Origin: Prostheceraeus crozeri
Taxonomy: Eukaryota > Platyhelminthes > Polycladida > Euryleptidae
DNA: 64,000 nucleotides
NCBI GenBank assembly: GCA_907163375.1
Contig: CAJQUW010014373.1
Coordinates: 186,001-250,000, forward strand
Reading direction: 5' to 3'
Shown here: positions 40,001-46,188 of the stretch, one piece after another
Position numbering within the stretch: position 1 is the first letter of the stretch
How the letters are laid out: each line of letters begins with the position of its first letter
Made by a program: the position numbers and the translations under genes
The notes under the pieces: model-generated
Database searches by the model: none
Told to the model about the DNA's origin: nothing
Seen by the model: the letters and a program-made list of their open reading frames with translations, nothing else

Positions 40001-42592
40001 AACAGAGCAATCCTCCCAAACGGCACAAAATCAAGTCAAGCTACGTGATGAGTTATGTAAATGTTGAATCTCTGCAGCTGCATTGTTTGCATGTGCATTT
40101 CAGCGTGCATCTTTTACTGTTGCATCAGTAGCACATGATCCCCAACAGCAATGCAAATTTCAATAGCAAAAAAATGGGGTTAGTGTAGGCTTATATTGGA
40201 GATGGTTGACTCCAGATGACTAGCCTACATATGCCCAAGATTGCAAATATCAGTTAATCATGCATGATGCCGTGCATCATTAATGATCAAAGGATGAAAT
40301 AAAATAAGTCATGGTATTCGACTTTCTCGGAGGCCGATTACTAGGTTAGTAACGTTGTATATATTATAACGTTGTGTATTTATATTTATCAACCAAAAAG
40401 TTGAGGTTCAGACAGCTTGAGTGTCAGGAGATAGATGATTCACTGAACTCCTTCGATGGAAATGCTGCACTGTATGGTTTCTTCAGTCTCATCCATCATC
40501 AAAATATGAATAACAGAATCCCTTCATGCAGCTGTTGTCTGAGTTCCGCCCTTACTATCGATGTTAGCGTAGCTGGAATTAAATAGATACTTTACTGATG
40601 GTCAGTGATTTTTATCACAAACTTAGTGTATGACTTCTTTTTCGGCAAATTGGGTACTCGCATAAGAACACCGGGAGAAAAGCAGGATGAGTTATGCTGC
40701 TGATGAATAGATAGTGATGCTCTTCTTTAAGTGATATCCACAATTTTTCAACTACACAGCCTCCTTTCTTTCTTCTTCGTAGTTGTATTGAGACTTTCAG
40801 GTGATGTGATTATTATCTACATTTTGAGAGCAAGATCAATGATTGAGAAATGCGGCTCGAGACTGGTCTGCACAAAATGCACAAATCTAATACAATAAAT
40901 TTTAAGCATCGGCAAACTAGGTAAACTGACGTGTTTCTATCACACCAGAAACACATTCAATTTTCTAAAAAGACCAGTTACAGATCGTTTCAAAGATAAT
41001 TGCACAAACGTTAACCCGCTTACAAATATAGACTAAATTTTCGTGTAGAAGTCCTCGTTCAATTTTAAACGATGTGCCATATGAAACCTGAGTGATGTTC
41101 CATTATAGATTATTTTGACATACATTTTACTTCTTGAGTGGTCAGTTGTGTTCAGTAGACCCTTCAAAGAAAATTACACGCTTTCTTTGATGCAGGATCT
41201 CAACATGACAACAAAATTTTTTAATGAAAGTTAACAAATTTTGTAAGCCATCATTCATCTTCATCATGATAAGATATTAATATTCTTTGAATGTACAAAG
41301 AGAAACAGCATCAATCAGTTTTAACAAAAATATTGCTACTAAAATAACATCTGGCGCGATTTTTCATTGATGAAGATGATCAATTCTTCATGTGAAATGC
41401 TGCGTTTAGAGCATTTAGTCTGTTCGGTCAGTTGTGGTCAGCAGACAAAACTTGTTTAGTTTTTGGTCAATTCATTCACCGATACCTACAGACGGAAAAA
41501 CAAAACAATCACCATTGATTCAGACGCGTGTTAAGGTTTCCGATGAAATAGCCTATTTTTTCGAATTTCGAAAACATTTGAGTTTTAATCAATTAACACT
41601 TTAACCTGATTTTGCACTGTCGCGTTAACAATGATTTTAGCGGCCCAACCTTCATTGTAGCAAAGCTGACGTTTTCGAGTTTGGGATCAAAAGAATGCTG
41701 ATGTTATCAGCTCAAAGAATACGTAAGTTTTATTAAGATCGGCCTATCCGTTCACTGGCAAACTTCTAATTCATCTTATTCCCAGCCTAAATTCATTTGG
41801 TGAGTCATCACTTCCCTCGGTTGATGTCACAAGATTTCGAAACACTGATCTACAGACGGAGCCGTCTGTCTGCACCTGTTCGCAAAGAATAGCAATTCAG
41901 CACGCCGTACCGGTTGTTGCTGATGCCTGAGTCCGATAAGGGGATTACAGATGAAGGACGACATGAAATGATCAGCTATGAAGCAACAAACTTTCAATCA
42001 CTAATTACTTCATTTTAATTGTCAAATCACACTATTACCCAAGCATAGCGTGTCTCTACTCGTCAAGTGAATAAATTTCGTCATCAATCAAGATATGAGC
42101 TCGCGATTCAATTTTGAGAATACGCAATAGAAGAACTTATTGTGGTGTACAACGAATCAGGAAACGGACTGTAGACATAGGCTATGCATGTGTTGTTAAA
42201 AATTCAATGCTTCCATCAAAAGTATGTATGCATTCTGTTCTGACATGTGGATTAAGTTTTCTTTACTTGACTGCAATCAATACTTACAGAGATACTGAAC
42301 TATGACATAGCACATGAGCCGAGTTCCGAGAGAACCAAGCTAGTAAAAAAAAATATGCAAAAATACATCTCTTCAGGATTCAGGCCCAAACCCACATCAA
42401 ATGGCAAATCATCTGAACCCGTAACGTATGGCTGCATTAACTTCAGTTACCACATAAGGTAACTGCCTTTATAAATATTCGTGAATAATTTCCCTTGCAT
42501 CTTACTGGATATCTAGTCAAATTGTACGTCGCGATGACTCATGGAGAACTTACAGCTTCGACAAAAATATCTTTATCTGAGTCTTGAGACAT
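3718..42592 (-). CDS. SNX1/2: SNX1/SNX2-type sorting nexin, seven coding exons seen, 3' end missing
   Basis: PX-BAR sorting nexin, the membrane-binding partner of retromer on endosomes. Coding exons in order of transcription: 42592-42554, 32676-32640, 25213-24975, 22947-22525, 10078-9985, 5266-5061, 4014-3718. All internal junctions are GT-AG and phases agree (0, 1, 0, 0, 1, 0), giving 445 residues. Residues 1-77 are an acidic, proline-rich tail. The PX domain is about 78-205, with EPEKIGEG, RRFSDFLGL (120-128, basic residues that bind PI3P in the family), PPVPEKS and a basic RRRAELERYL stretch. LPRAYSTQALSGAG links it to the BAR coiled coils (about 230-445), with NTALSRALSQLAE and FFEKERVRDFK. 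The wording is closest to vertebrate SNX2, but invertebrates usually have one SNX1/SNX2 gene. The last roughly 20 residues (a KYWEAFLPE-type tail in relatives) were not found and probably lie left of position 1. Introns total over 37 kb. Confidence 0.93.
4093..4576 (+). mobile_element. Penelope-like element 3' end with inverted terminal copies
   Basis: Arms of about 170 bp (4093-4268 and 4409-4576) are inverted copies of one another with few differences. Between them a plus-strand reading frame ends RPLDIALLEARWIKRRRPVL then N at a TAA (4392-4394), resembling the C-terminus of the GIY-YIG endonuclease of Penelope-like elements (EAxxI...P.LN). A 5'-truncated body with a second, inverted copy of the 3' terminal region at its left is a known arrangement for these retroelements. 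The arms carry a hammerhead-like core. The element sits in sorting-nexin intron 6. Confidence 0.65.
4464..4505 (+). ncRNA. Hammerhead-like ribozyme core in the Penelope terminus (mirrored in the left arm near 4191-4214)
   Basis: Order seen: TTGATAA (cf. core CUGAUGA), hairpin GGGTC-GG-GACCC (stem II), GAAA (4484-4487), then CGT ... ACG followed by TT, which could form a short stem III and a GUU cleavage site. Penelope-like elements are known to carry hammerhead motifs in their terminal repeats. Two core positions differ from consensus and stem I is poorly formed, so activity is doubtful. Confidence 0.4.
4577..5060. other. Sorting-nexin intron 6 remainder, nothing recognised
   Basis: AT-rich, no coding or repeat signal seen. 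Confidence 0.6.
5061..5266 (-). CDS. SNX1/2: Sorting nexin exon 6 (BAR domain)
   Basis: 206 nt, acceptor TTTTTCCTCAG and donor GTAAGAG. Encodes NATGAFSQACSMLASAEENT then ALSRALSQLAETEE, nearly identical to the SNX1/2 signature SEDNTALSRALSQLAEVEE. The exon ends in ...GLIASIK, phase 0. Confidence 0.96.
6036..6122 (-). repeat. tRNA-derived SINE, family A, copy 2 (head fragment)
   Basis: Minus strand GTGGTGACACAATGGACAAA, ATGCTTGACCTAGCGACC, then GAGATCGAGCCTCGAAAATG and TCATTGGAAGTCGGC. It is the same family as the copy at 2270-2472, more diverged and truncated. Confidence 0.6.
6335..6394. repeat. Small inverted-repeat element (MITE-like) in the P450 3' region
   Basis: Ends are TAAGATGAGAGA (6335-6346) and its inverse ...TCTCATCTTA (6385-6394), 60 bp in all. 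The same end sequence, plus about 18 bp of flank (GGACCAGnCATTAAT), recurs inverted at 16130-16180, so it belongs to a dispersed family. Confidence 0.6.
6368..6373 (-). promoter_or_regulatory. Poly(A) signal AATAAA downstream of the P450
   Basis: AATAAA on the minus strand, about 45 bases after the stop codon, in the usual place for a short 3' UTR. It lies inside a small inverted-repeat element (6335-6394). Confidence 0.55.
6419..7939 (-). CDS. Cytochrome P450, CYP2 clan, intact and intronless (506 aa)
   Basis: Microsomal haem monooxygenase; the substrate cannot be told from sequence. An N-terminal membrane anchor (residues about 4-23) is followed by the proline hinge MPPGPFKWPIVGN. The C helix has WQEHRRFTLR (WxxxR). 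The I helix has FLAGTETTST (AGxxT oxygen-activation motif). The K helix has DEVLRY (ExxR), then a PEHF form of the PERF motif. The haem loop is PFSLGKRACLG, with the axial Cys in FxxGxRxCxG. Length is normal and all key residues are present. The ATG has A at -3 and G at +4. The gene sits wholly inside intron 5 of the sorting nexin on the same strand. Lack of introns suggests a retrogene or intron-loss origin (inference); CYP2-clan genes usually have introns. Confidence 0.97.
   Translation of the reverse strand: MELITVGIGAILVLVLFIYLSRPDPRMPPGPFKWPIVGNLFGILPRDYLTYMRWRKYGDVMTVHLGPSPIVVLNSYNSINEAFLGQADIFGGRIKTDYFDLITHDSGIIFHDGPKWQEHRRFTLRMLRDFGLGRSVGETIVRDECEALCDRLESMVNQDVNTRDIFTSAINNVIARLIFGERCGSEDPDFQIFTKHLDDILNFRVVDLLPLMFPWIIRIPPLLRFVEYFSQIRAKNEEMHTYIARKITARVKLLRCDENDAPADLSEASDLCEAYVIEQHRQEKEKPGAHTFTDWQVIRNMFELFLAGTETTSTTLTWTTLLLAMNPEIQRKAQQEIADKVGTERTPVMSDLKELPYIHALMDEVLRYSSLVPTNVGHRTLRDTELMGHFIPYNTMITSNLYLVHHDPELWEKPDEFYPEHFLDDDGQYQPSKYLIPFSLGKRACLGESLARMEYFIAVASMMQRFDVRLKSSDLNRLDEILSCKSGGVRQPLTHNIIFTKIDRDS
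7990..7996 (-). promoter_or_regulatory. TATA-like box of the P450 gene
   Basis: On the minus strand the sequence reads CATATATAGC about 50 bases before the P450 start codon. A start site 25-30 bases downstream would leave a leader of roughly 20-25 nt. It is the only good TATA match in the 100 bases before the ATG, and suggests the nested gene has its own promoter. Confidence 0.5.
8000..9984. other. Sorting-nexin intron 5, upstream of the P450; nothing recognised
   Basis: Beyond the TATA-like box no gene, RNA or repeat stands out. Short open frames at 8855-9040 and 9585-9773 look like chance. Confidence 0.55.
9985..10078 (-). CDS. SNX1/2: Sorting nexin exon 5 (first BAR helix)
   Basis: 94 nt, acceptor GTTTTAG and donor GTAAG. 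Encodes EFEEIQITLEGLDRQLTRLL and on to VDRRK, matching the WFEEK...LRKLH...VNHRK segment of SNX1/2. It ends one base into a codon that exon 6 completes as Asp. It is short but placed in order and in phase. Confidence 0.9.
10674..11024. repeat. Direct repeat pair of about 50 bp
   Basis: 10674-10723 and 10975-11024 share CATTTTTCAACTGAnGATGC, AACTCAAT and TTTAC with about six mismatches. No coding content is seen. They could be ends of a decayed element or a local duplication. Confidence 0.6.
11225..11585. repeat. Inverted repeat pair bounding a 360 bp segment
   Basis: Arms 11225-11253 and 11557-11585 are inverted copies with one mismatch in 29 (core CAATTAATTTCGATCTTCAT). The AT-rich interior has no recognisable coding. 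Probably an old MITE; no clear target duplication seen. Confidence 0.55.
12553..12564 (+). repeat. Homopolymer C12 run
   Basis: Twelve consecutive C residues in AT-rich sequence. Confidence 0.9.
13285..13345 (-). repeat. tRNA-like sequence or SINE head, family C
   Basis: On the minus strand TAGTTGGCTGA (13325-13335, A-box-like) is followed by GGTTCGAGTCCC (B box). The spacing suits a tRNA-derived promoter, but no full cloverleaf is evident, so a SINE head or tRNA pseudogene is more likely than a working tRNA. Confidence 0.5.
14000..17655. other. Sorting-nexin intron 4, mostly unassigned
   Basis: Apart from the hairpin MITE at 16026-16147 only short chance frames are seen. The whole intron (10079-22524) is 12.4 kb, the longest in the gene, with the two Tc1 elements near its middle. 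Confidence 0.55.
16026..16147. repeat. Hairpin MITE of the same family as 6335-6394
   Basis: Arms 16026-16063 and 16110-16147 are inverted copies (ATAAGATGAGAGA then TCCTTGCTTTGATGATTTTT) with about one mismatch or indel. A third partial copy of the inner motif lies between them (16083-16097). The outer end and right flank match the element in the P450 3' region. Confidence 0.7.
17658..18787 (+). mobile_element. Tc1-type element, internally deleted copy
   Basis: Ends CAGATTGTTTCATAAAAAAT and the inverse CAGTCCGTTTCATAAAAAGT, with TA on both sides (17656-17657, 18788-18789). It is 1130 bp against 1656 bp for the copy at 55581-57236, to which it is about 97% identical over the compared coding part. 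About 526 bp are missing after MNNNEIAFTK...SALLEL (18161-18212); the junction lies at a short shared ACT, so the N-terminal half of the transposase and the first catalytic Asp are gone. The remainder keeps FMDDNATCH and LNPIENVW. One base is missing near 18402 (TCTGGCC for TCTTGGCC). Confidence 0.9.
18161..18650 (+). pseudogene. Deleted Tc1 transposase
   Basis: Starts at the family's ATG (MNNNEIAFTK), jumps through the internal deletion to HIQQGNMNSERYVNVLRMNI, and runs on through MDDNATCH. A single-base loss near 18402 shifts the frame before LNPIENVW. It cannot encode a working enzyme. Confidence 0.85.
18794..20183 (-). mobile_element. Second Tc1-type element, decayed, 1390 bp
   Basis: Inverted ends CAGTACGCGACAGCAAGTTT and CAGTACGCGACAACAAGTTT, flanked by TA at 18792-18793 and 20184-20185. 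Minus-strand transposase remnants lie at 19048-19887 in several frames: a helix-turn-helix part (MTAKDISEEMGDRADSASLR), VIWRDETVIEL with the first catalytic Asp, and a garbled C-terminus. At least three frameshifts separate them. It begins only four bases after the end of the element at 17658-18787. Confidence 0.85.
20412..20631. mobile_element. Right-end fragment of another copy of the second Tc1 family
   Basis: Repeats about 200 bp of 19976-20183 in the same orientation with roughly 10% differences, including the terminal AAAACTTGCTGTCGCGTACT followed by GTA. No left end was found; the match begins abruptly at AAAGCTCTATC. Confidence 0.8.
20640..22524. other. Intron 4 near exon 4, nothing recognised
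   Basis: AT-rich, no supported feature. Confidence 0.55.
22525..22947 (-). CDS. SNX1/2: Sorting nexin exon 4 (core of PX domain and linker helix)
   Basis: 423 nt (141 codons, phase 0 at both ends), acceptor TTTTTCAG and donor GTAAGT. It holds the PI3P-binding core RRFSDFLGLHNKL, the PPVPEKS loop, RRRAELERYL, HPTLREDPDFEQFLE, and the amphipathic linker STQALSGAGVMRLF that precedes the BAR domain. This exon is the strongest single piece of evidence for the family. Confidence 0.97.
22948..24175. other. Sorting-nexin intron 3, left part, nothing recognised
   Basis: Short frames at 23099-23770 lack start context, splice signals or known motifs. Confidence 0.5.
24176..24305 (-). repeat. tRNA-derived SINE, family B, left (minus) copy
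   Basis: On the minus strand GGTGGCCTTGTGGTTAGATG (A box) is followed by GCTGGTTCAAACC (B box, slightly decayed) and a tail with CAGGCCGAAGCATGTCTCG. It faces the plus-strand copy at 24351-24490 head to head, 45 bases away. Confidence 0.75.
24351..24490 (+). repeat. tRNA-derived SINE, family B, right (plus) copy
   Basis: Starts TCCGGTGGCCTTGTGGTTAG ATGGC (A box) and has GCTGGTTCGATCCTACCC (B box at 24408-24418), then AGGCCGAAGCATGTCTCTTG and a tail ending near GATTTCACAAG. The tRNA-like boxes are intact. Confidence 0.8.
24975..25213 (-). CDS. SNX1/2: Sorting nexin exon 3 (linker and start of PX domain)
   Basis: 239 nt between a pyrimidine-rich acceptor (CTCTGTAG) and a GTAAGT donor. Residues 26-105 are an Ala/Pro-rich linker (APEPPPPATTAP), an acidic-basic patch, then the first PX strands (YQIVINV, EPEKIGEGMSSYVVYKIHTR). 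EPEKIGEGM corresponds to DPEKIGDGM of human SNX1/SNX2. Confidence 0.92.
25730..25830 (+). repeat. tRNA-derived SINE, family A, copy 3
   Basis: Plus strand TTAAGTGCTTGACCCTG...TGATCGAGCCCCGAGAATG, then TCATTGAGAAGGCATCCTGC, matching copies 1 and 2. The very start of the A box is lost. It lies in sorting-nexin intron 2. Confidence 0.6.
25831..28162. other. Intron 2 segment, mostly unassigned
   Basis: Contains the possible hAT end at 26427 and a cysteine-rich minus-strand frame at 27307-27525 that lacks an ATG. Otherwise nothing recognised. Confidence 0.5.
26427..26465. repeat. Possible hAT terminus
   Basis: CAGGGGTGCGCGAGTACTCG followed by ATACTCGAGG resembles hAT ends (CAGGGGTG...). No matching inverted end (CACCCCTG) was found nearby, so at most a solitary end. 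Confidence 0.3.
28171..28720. mobile_element. Non-autonomous hAT element with 8 bp target duplication
   Basis: Terminal inverted repeats CAGACTTGT then GAGTGGGCCGGGC (left) and CAGACTTGT then AAATAGGCCCGGCC (right, inverted). The flanks are identical 8-mers AGCATAAA (28163-28170 and 28721-28728). CAG ends, 8 bp duplications and GC-rich subterminal motifs are hAT features. At 550 bp with no transposase it depends on a partner elsewhere. It lies in sorting-nexin intron 2. Confidence 0.85.
28729..30509. other. Intron 2 segment with a possible decayed coding stretch
   Basis: Between about 29520 and 30000 the plus strand reads in pieces that look protein-like (for example KSGDYKWWKEAKDEA and REWIGKCEHIRATQKEDGSS) but is full of stops. 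No family recognised. The rest is featureless. Confidence 0.35.
30510..31020. repeat. GC-richer structured repeat with three short hairpins
   Basis: A GC-richer stretch in AT-rich intron, beginning near GTGCGGTTCCTGGGAC and containing CTGCGTGTCGAAAGAGGTGA. Perfect hairpins lie at 30672-30690 (ACAGCC/GGCTGT), 30840-30862 (GCTGTTCAC/GTGAACAGC) and 30966-30990 (GCTTCGTAT/ATACGAAGC). It looks like part of a structured, RNA-derived or SINE-like repeat; family not recognised. Confidence 0.45.
31021..32639. other. Intron 2 near exon 2, nothing recognised
   Basis: AT-rich, no supported feature. Confidence 0.5.
32640..32676 (-). CDS. SNX1/2: Sorting nexin exon 2 (37 nt micro-exon)
   Basis: Encodes EDNGGNSADIFD plus the first base of the next codon. 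Acceptor TTTATAG and donor GTAAGT flank it. The split codon G|AT joins exon 3 and gives the acidic stretch DIFDDVSEDLDD, as expected in the disordered N-terminus of this family. Confidence 0.8.
33100..33705. repeat. 606 bp near-perfect palindrome (foldback type)
   Basis: Left arm 33100 to about 33390 and right arm about 33410-33705 are inverted copies with around eight substitutions and one 12 bp indel, close to 97% identity. The centre is a T/A-rich spacer of about 20 bases. Both arms carry a perfect TGACGTCA (33242-33249, 33556-33563). No open frame of note and no clear target duplication; probably a foldback or MITE element. It lies in sorting-nexin intron 1. Confidence 0.9.
33706..36045. 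other. Intron 1 segment, nothing recognised
   Basis: AT-rich, short chance frames only. Confidence 0.5.
36046..37230. repeat. Cluster of four related repeat units in mixed orientation
   Basis: Two plus-oriented units (from 36046 and 36419) and two inverted units (ending 37036 and about 37225) share GTTTCTGCAGGGAACGAG-type ends and an ATCCAATGGGAnGCA-type interior. The outer pair 36046-37036 has inverted ends TAGTCCGGCAG, so the first three units together look like one TIR element flanked by TA. No transposase seen. Confidence 0.7.
37231..38429. other. Intron 1 segment, nothing recognised
   Basis: Between the repeat cluster and the LTR-element fossil no further feature is supported. Confidence 0.5.
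38430..39830 (+). mobile_element. Fossil LTR-retroelement, gag/protease region
   Basis: The plus strand holds remnants of a gag protein (around WIKEIEIWQIL and LLLSLRGM), a CX2CX4HX4C zinc knuckle near 39157-39200, a protease-like segment after it, and near 39660-39820 a region like the zinc-binding start of an integrase (HRKQFVHASAKRIGQLLQQA). Best described as Ty3/gypsy-like, family uncertain. No LTRs were recognised and the RT region is absent. It is clearly broken, with many breaks, and appears old. It lies antisense in sorting-nexin intron 1. Confidence 0.6.
39831..42553. other. Intron 1, nearest the first exon; nothing recognised
   Basis: No repeat ends, coding or RNA genes identified. 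Confidence 0.5.
42554..42592 (-). CDS. SNX1/2: Sorting nexin exon 1 (start codon, 13 residues)
   Basis: Reads MSQDSDKDIFVEA and ends in phase 0 at a GTAAGT donor (42548-42553). It was chosen as the first exon because the acidic DxDIF wording resembles SNX1/SNX2 N-termini, the phase fits exon 2, and the context just before the ATG (GGTGAAT) is acceptable. A CACACAG just upstream could be an acceptor for a non-coding leader exon. The exon is very short, so this is a contextual call. Confidence 0.65.
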
Positions 42593-43828
42593 ATTCACCA
42601 GGGACTTCCTTCACCTGTGTGAAGAGTTCATTCAATTATGTTTATTTTCTTCAATATAACTACCTCAAAAATTAAATGCTGAGCTTAAACAAAATCTTTA
42701 CAGTAAGATAGACTTAGATTGGAGCATAATATAATCCGATATCAATGCCTCAAAACGATAGAATCAGTGTTACTCATAACTCTAAAATGTTCAATTTCCG
42801 AGGATCTTCACATCTCTTCATCACAAGAGATATAGAAATGTAGGATCTAATCGGTTGTGTAACAACTAACAAGTGTACGAGGCACTATCTATGGATGAAA
42901 TCGTTCTTCTGAAGAAGTGTCTTTTTACTGAATGCTTCTCCATGATTTAAAAACACTAATTCTGTCTATTCATAGCGAGTGGAATGCTCATTTATCAGAA
43001 TAACAAACATTCTTTCACTTTGTTTCACAATTTTTCTCTGCATCCTTATTGAATTGGATGATGAATCACAGGCTAGTTGCGACAAGAAATCCTCATTCTG
43101 CTGCAAAATTCTGTATCATGGAGTAAATTCGTCTTGTAAGTGCTGCATCAGTTTCTCAAGAATTCATTTAAATAATCTGAATAGGTTTCCGCATGTGTTT
43201 GAGAATTATTGATATCCAACTTAGGTTGTACATGCATATGGTTTTCGCGTCATTACACAGGAATAATTTCCAAAACTTTGTCCTCTTACAAAAGTGATCA
43301 AACATTTTTTTTGGACGACAGGAACATAATCTTCGCAAAGAAATGAATCTTTTGATATAAAGATTTTCATCGTTTACGGATATAGGACTTTCTTGAGTCG
43401 ACACTCCACTTACTTATCTATGGTAGCTGCAAAGATATTGGTAGCTGTGATCAGTTTCAGACAAAGACATGTAGTTTAGGTGATTTGGAAGGAGAACGCG
43501 TTGAGAAGATTGAATTGGAGCACTAGCTGAATCACAATGATTCGCTGAGCTATAGCGGATTTAGGTTAATTTTTAATTGATTGTACGACTGGACGCTAAG
43601 AAATTGCTTTTGGAAAAATAATGATAGTTGTAGACGGAGATTTACAACGGAGAAAGTTTTCAGACTTGCAGCATGGGCCTAACTGTTGTGGTCACGTATT
43701 TTAAATGTTCTCTAGGCCTTCCAACAGCGAACATACGCCTCTGCAATAAATACAAAGTCAGGTAGTGAATACGTATTCCACACATTACGCACAACCTTGA
43801 GCTAATTCATATTGGTAGCTGATGCGAA
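42593..43828. other. Upstream region of the sorting nexin
   Basis: Should contain the promoter. No TATA box or CpG-rich block stands out. A Cys-rich plus-strand frame at 42979-43212 begins with GTG, not ATG, and is not called. Confidence 0.45.
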
Positions 43829-43832
43829 TTAA

Positions 43833-46184
43833 CCCTCGCCATACCAAGGTCTCACCCAACCTTGCCGTACCAAGGGGTGATTTTAAAAATCACCTCAGTA
43901 CATATTGGAAAACGTAGCTGTATACGAGTCATTTTCTTTATACCATATTTAATGGCTATGCTGCATAATGAAAAGACAACAATTTATCATACAAACAATT
44001 ATAATTCTGTCAAAGAAGGAGGAACTATGAAGAATTACAGTCTCTTTTGTTGGTGCATATCATTTTTACGATAAAAATTTCAAATCATTGATTTGCACAG
44101 TTTTCACACAAGACACCAACCACAGTGGAATGTTTTCCGCACACAGCTGAATTGCAGTTTTGGCATCGTTGACTCGTGAGATTGCAAGCCCTCGGAGCTT
44201 TACCAGCAGCTTTGCAGCCAGTGCATCGGACTTTGTTGCTCAACGGGGCCGGATTCACTTGTGGATTCAGCTGCAAATGCTGGACACTTCCGACGTAGTT
44301 TTTAATCTTTTCAATCAATTGTTTGTGAATACCACTTCGATTGTTCAATCTTTGAAGCATATATGGCTTCACGAGATCAATTGCCAGTTCTTTGAGAAAT
44401 TCTTTGCGGCGATCTTTCCTTCGTGTTGTCGTCTATTCAGAGTGTACGTTGGCTTCAAAAATGGTGTATGCATTTATCCAACAAATTTTGGAAATGTACA
44501 ACGGGCCATCGCCTTGTTGCACATCTCGTTGAATAGGATCTACACATTTGATCGCCAGAGTCAACGCCTGCTTTTGTGTGGTTGTACTGCAAAATGATAT
44601 CTGGCTTACATTTCGTTGTCTCTCCTGAAACTGATTTGTCATGATGTTGACTTGACAGCATATCAATATGGACTTCTCGACTTTCGCTCCGTAAGCACAC
44701 ATTGTGATCTTTTTCTCTGGACCACCGAATATGAACTTCGTTTGGTGCAAAGGTACTTTGGCACGCAGAACGGGTGGAATCTCGCGTTTATTTGACATCA
44801 GAGTTCCGAGATAGGTCAACGTTTGTCTCAGCAAGTCAGAGGCCAACGTAAAATTTGTGAAATAGTGATCTCCAGTGACGTTTCGGCCGGTTCCATAAAA
44901 TGGAGCCATCTGACAAGATTATTCACTTTGTTAGCTTCTTAGGCTGCCATTGCATCAGGATTGTTCGGAGCTTAGGACTACCGCGATAGAAATATCGGAC
45001 TGGATCCATCAGTAACCCACCTAAACATTTCGCCGTACTTTCCCGACTTTGATGGGTTATAAGTTCCGTGGGGTGACCTATAACGTGATTTCACAAAAGC
45101 TGCTCTTCTACAACAAGCGAAGAAGTTGGCACAAAATACAAATTGGCAATAGCCAAATTTCTCGAAATGCTGCATAGGTGTCGGTATCATCTGAGCTCGG
45201 GTAAGAGTCATCAAATCGAATAACCTTGTTCCAGATCATGTACAGGTTTTTAGACATAGCACATTTGTAAAAGTCACTTTCGTGTTCACCCCAAAGATCA
45301 GCTGTGGGTATTCTCTGATCATGATGCACACCACGGTAATAATGTACAGCGATGTACGCTCGAAGTTGTAAGACATCGAGCTGTATTTCAATACCAAGCG
45401 CATCTGCTTTCAATTGACTATACTGAACAATTTTATCCAACATCACATCGGGAAAAAACAGATTCCATGTTTCCAACTTCGCATCCTTTCTGGCTTAGGT
45501 TGGCCCCGACCTTTCTCTAACAACATTTTCCGCACCTCTGCGACCAGCTACGTAGCTCCATTGATGGCCGTTTTTATCTCTCAGACTTTCGACATCTCCA
45601 TGATCCAGAGGTTCTTCGCAGCGTTCATTCTCTTCTTGAGGATGTGGGTTCAATAATGTTGTATCATCATCCTCATCATCTTCTGACCCACTCGATAATG
45701 CGTCGTCGGATTCTTCGGATGTATCGTCATCATACATAACGCGAAGTGCCTGCGCACCATAGCCGCACGTCGAGGTCGAGATGCCATGGTGTGAAGAAAG
45801 CAAATAATAGGAGGTAGACTGATCAGTTGTCCTGACTTCACTGCGCTTGAACAGATGTCAGCCACACGAATCACAGGCTGTCATGCCTATCACGTGAAGC
45901 AATCGATGCGCACGCAGCAAGCCGTTCAACGCTGCCTAACAATAAGGTGCTCGGCCTGTAACCGTAGACATCTTTGCGCCGACACGGCGCGCGCTGGTGA
46001 ATGATCGCATTTGACATGCATCTCCTGTGACGTAGGTCTAAACATCTTAATTTGGCCTGACCACGATGCAAAACATTAAAAGACACAAGTTACCAAAGGA
46101 ATTTCAGTTACAACATTTTTTGAGGATTTTACGAGTAAATTTCTTGGAGGTGATTTTCAAAATCACCCCTTGGTACGGCGAGGG
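43833..46184 (-). mobile_element. piggyBac-type transposon with TTAA target duplication
   Basis: Flanked by TTAA (43829-43832 and 46185-46188), ends CCCTCGCC(A/G)TACCAAGG. Subterminal hairpins GGTGATTTTAAAAATCACC (43876-43894) and GGTGATTTTCAAAATCACC (46149-46167) mirror each other. The left end has about 26 extra bases that partly duplicate the end motif. Inside is a minus-strand transposase of about 566 codons (45787 to 44085) broken into several frames. The whole is 2352 bp, a normal size for the family. Confidence 0.92.
44085..45787 (-). pseudogene. piggyBac transposase, frameshifted
   Basis: The start ATGGCATCTCGACC (MASRPRRA) is followed by an acidic N-terminus (EESDDALSSGSEDDEDDD), the DDE core (ADALGIEIQLDVLQLRAYIA, RIPTADLWG; RYRSPHGTYNPSKSGKYG; GRNVTGDHYFTNFTLA with the second catalytic Asp; KAGVDSGDQMCRSYSTR with the third) and a C-terminal cysteine-rich domain (RCTGCKAAGKAPRACNLTSQ ...CGKH). 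Frame changes occur near 45790, 45490, 45110, 44900 and 44640. At the first catalytic site the frame reads VVEEQL where active enzymes have VDEQ, so Asp appears changed to Glu. Not functional. Confidence 0.88.
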
Positions 46185-46188
46185 TTAA

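Noticed and set aside
42979-43212. Small Cys-rich, signal-peptide-like frame on the plus strand
   Set aside because: It begins with GTG, has no ATG, no supporting splice structure and no known family; it could be chance.
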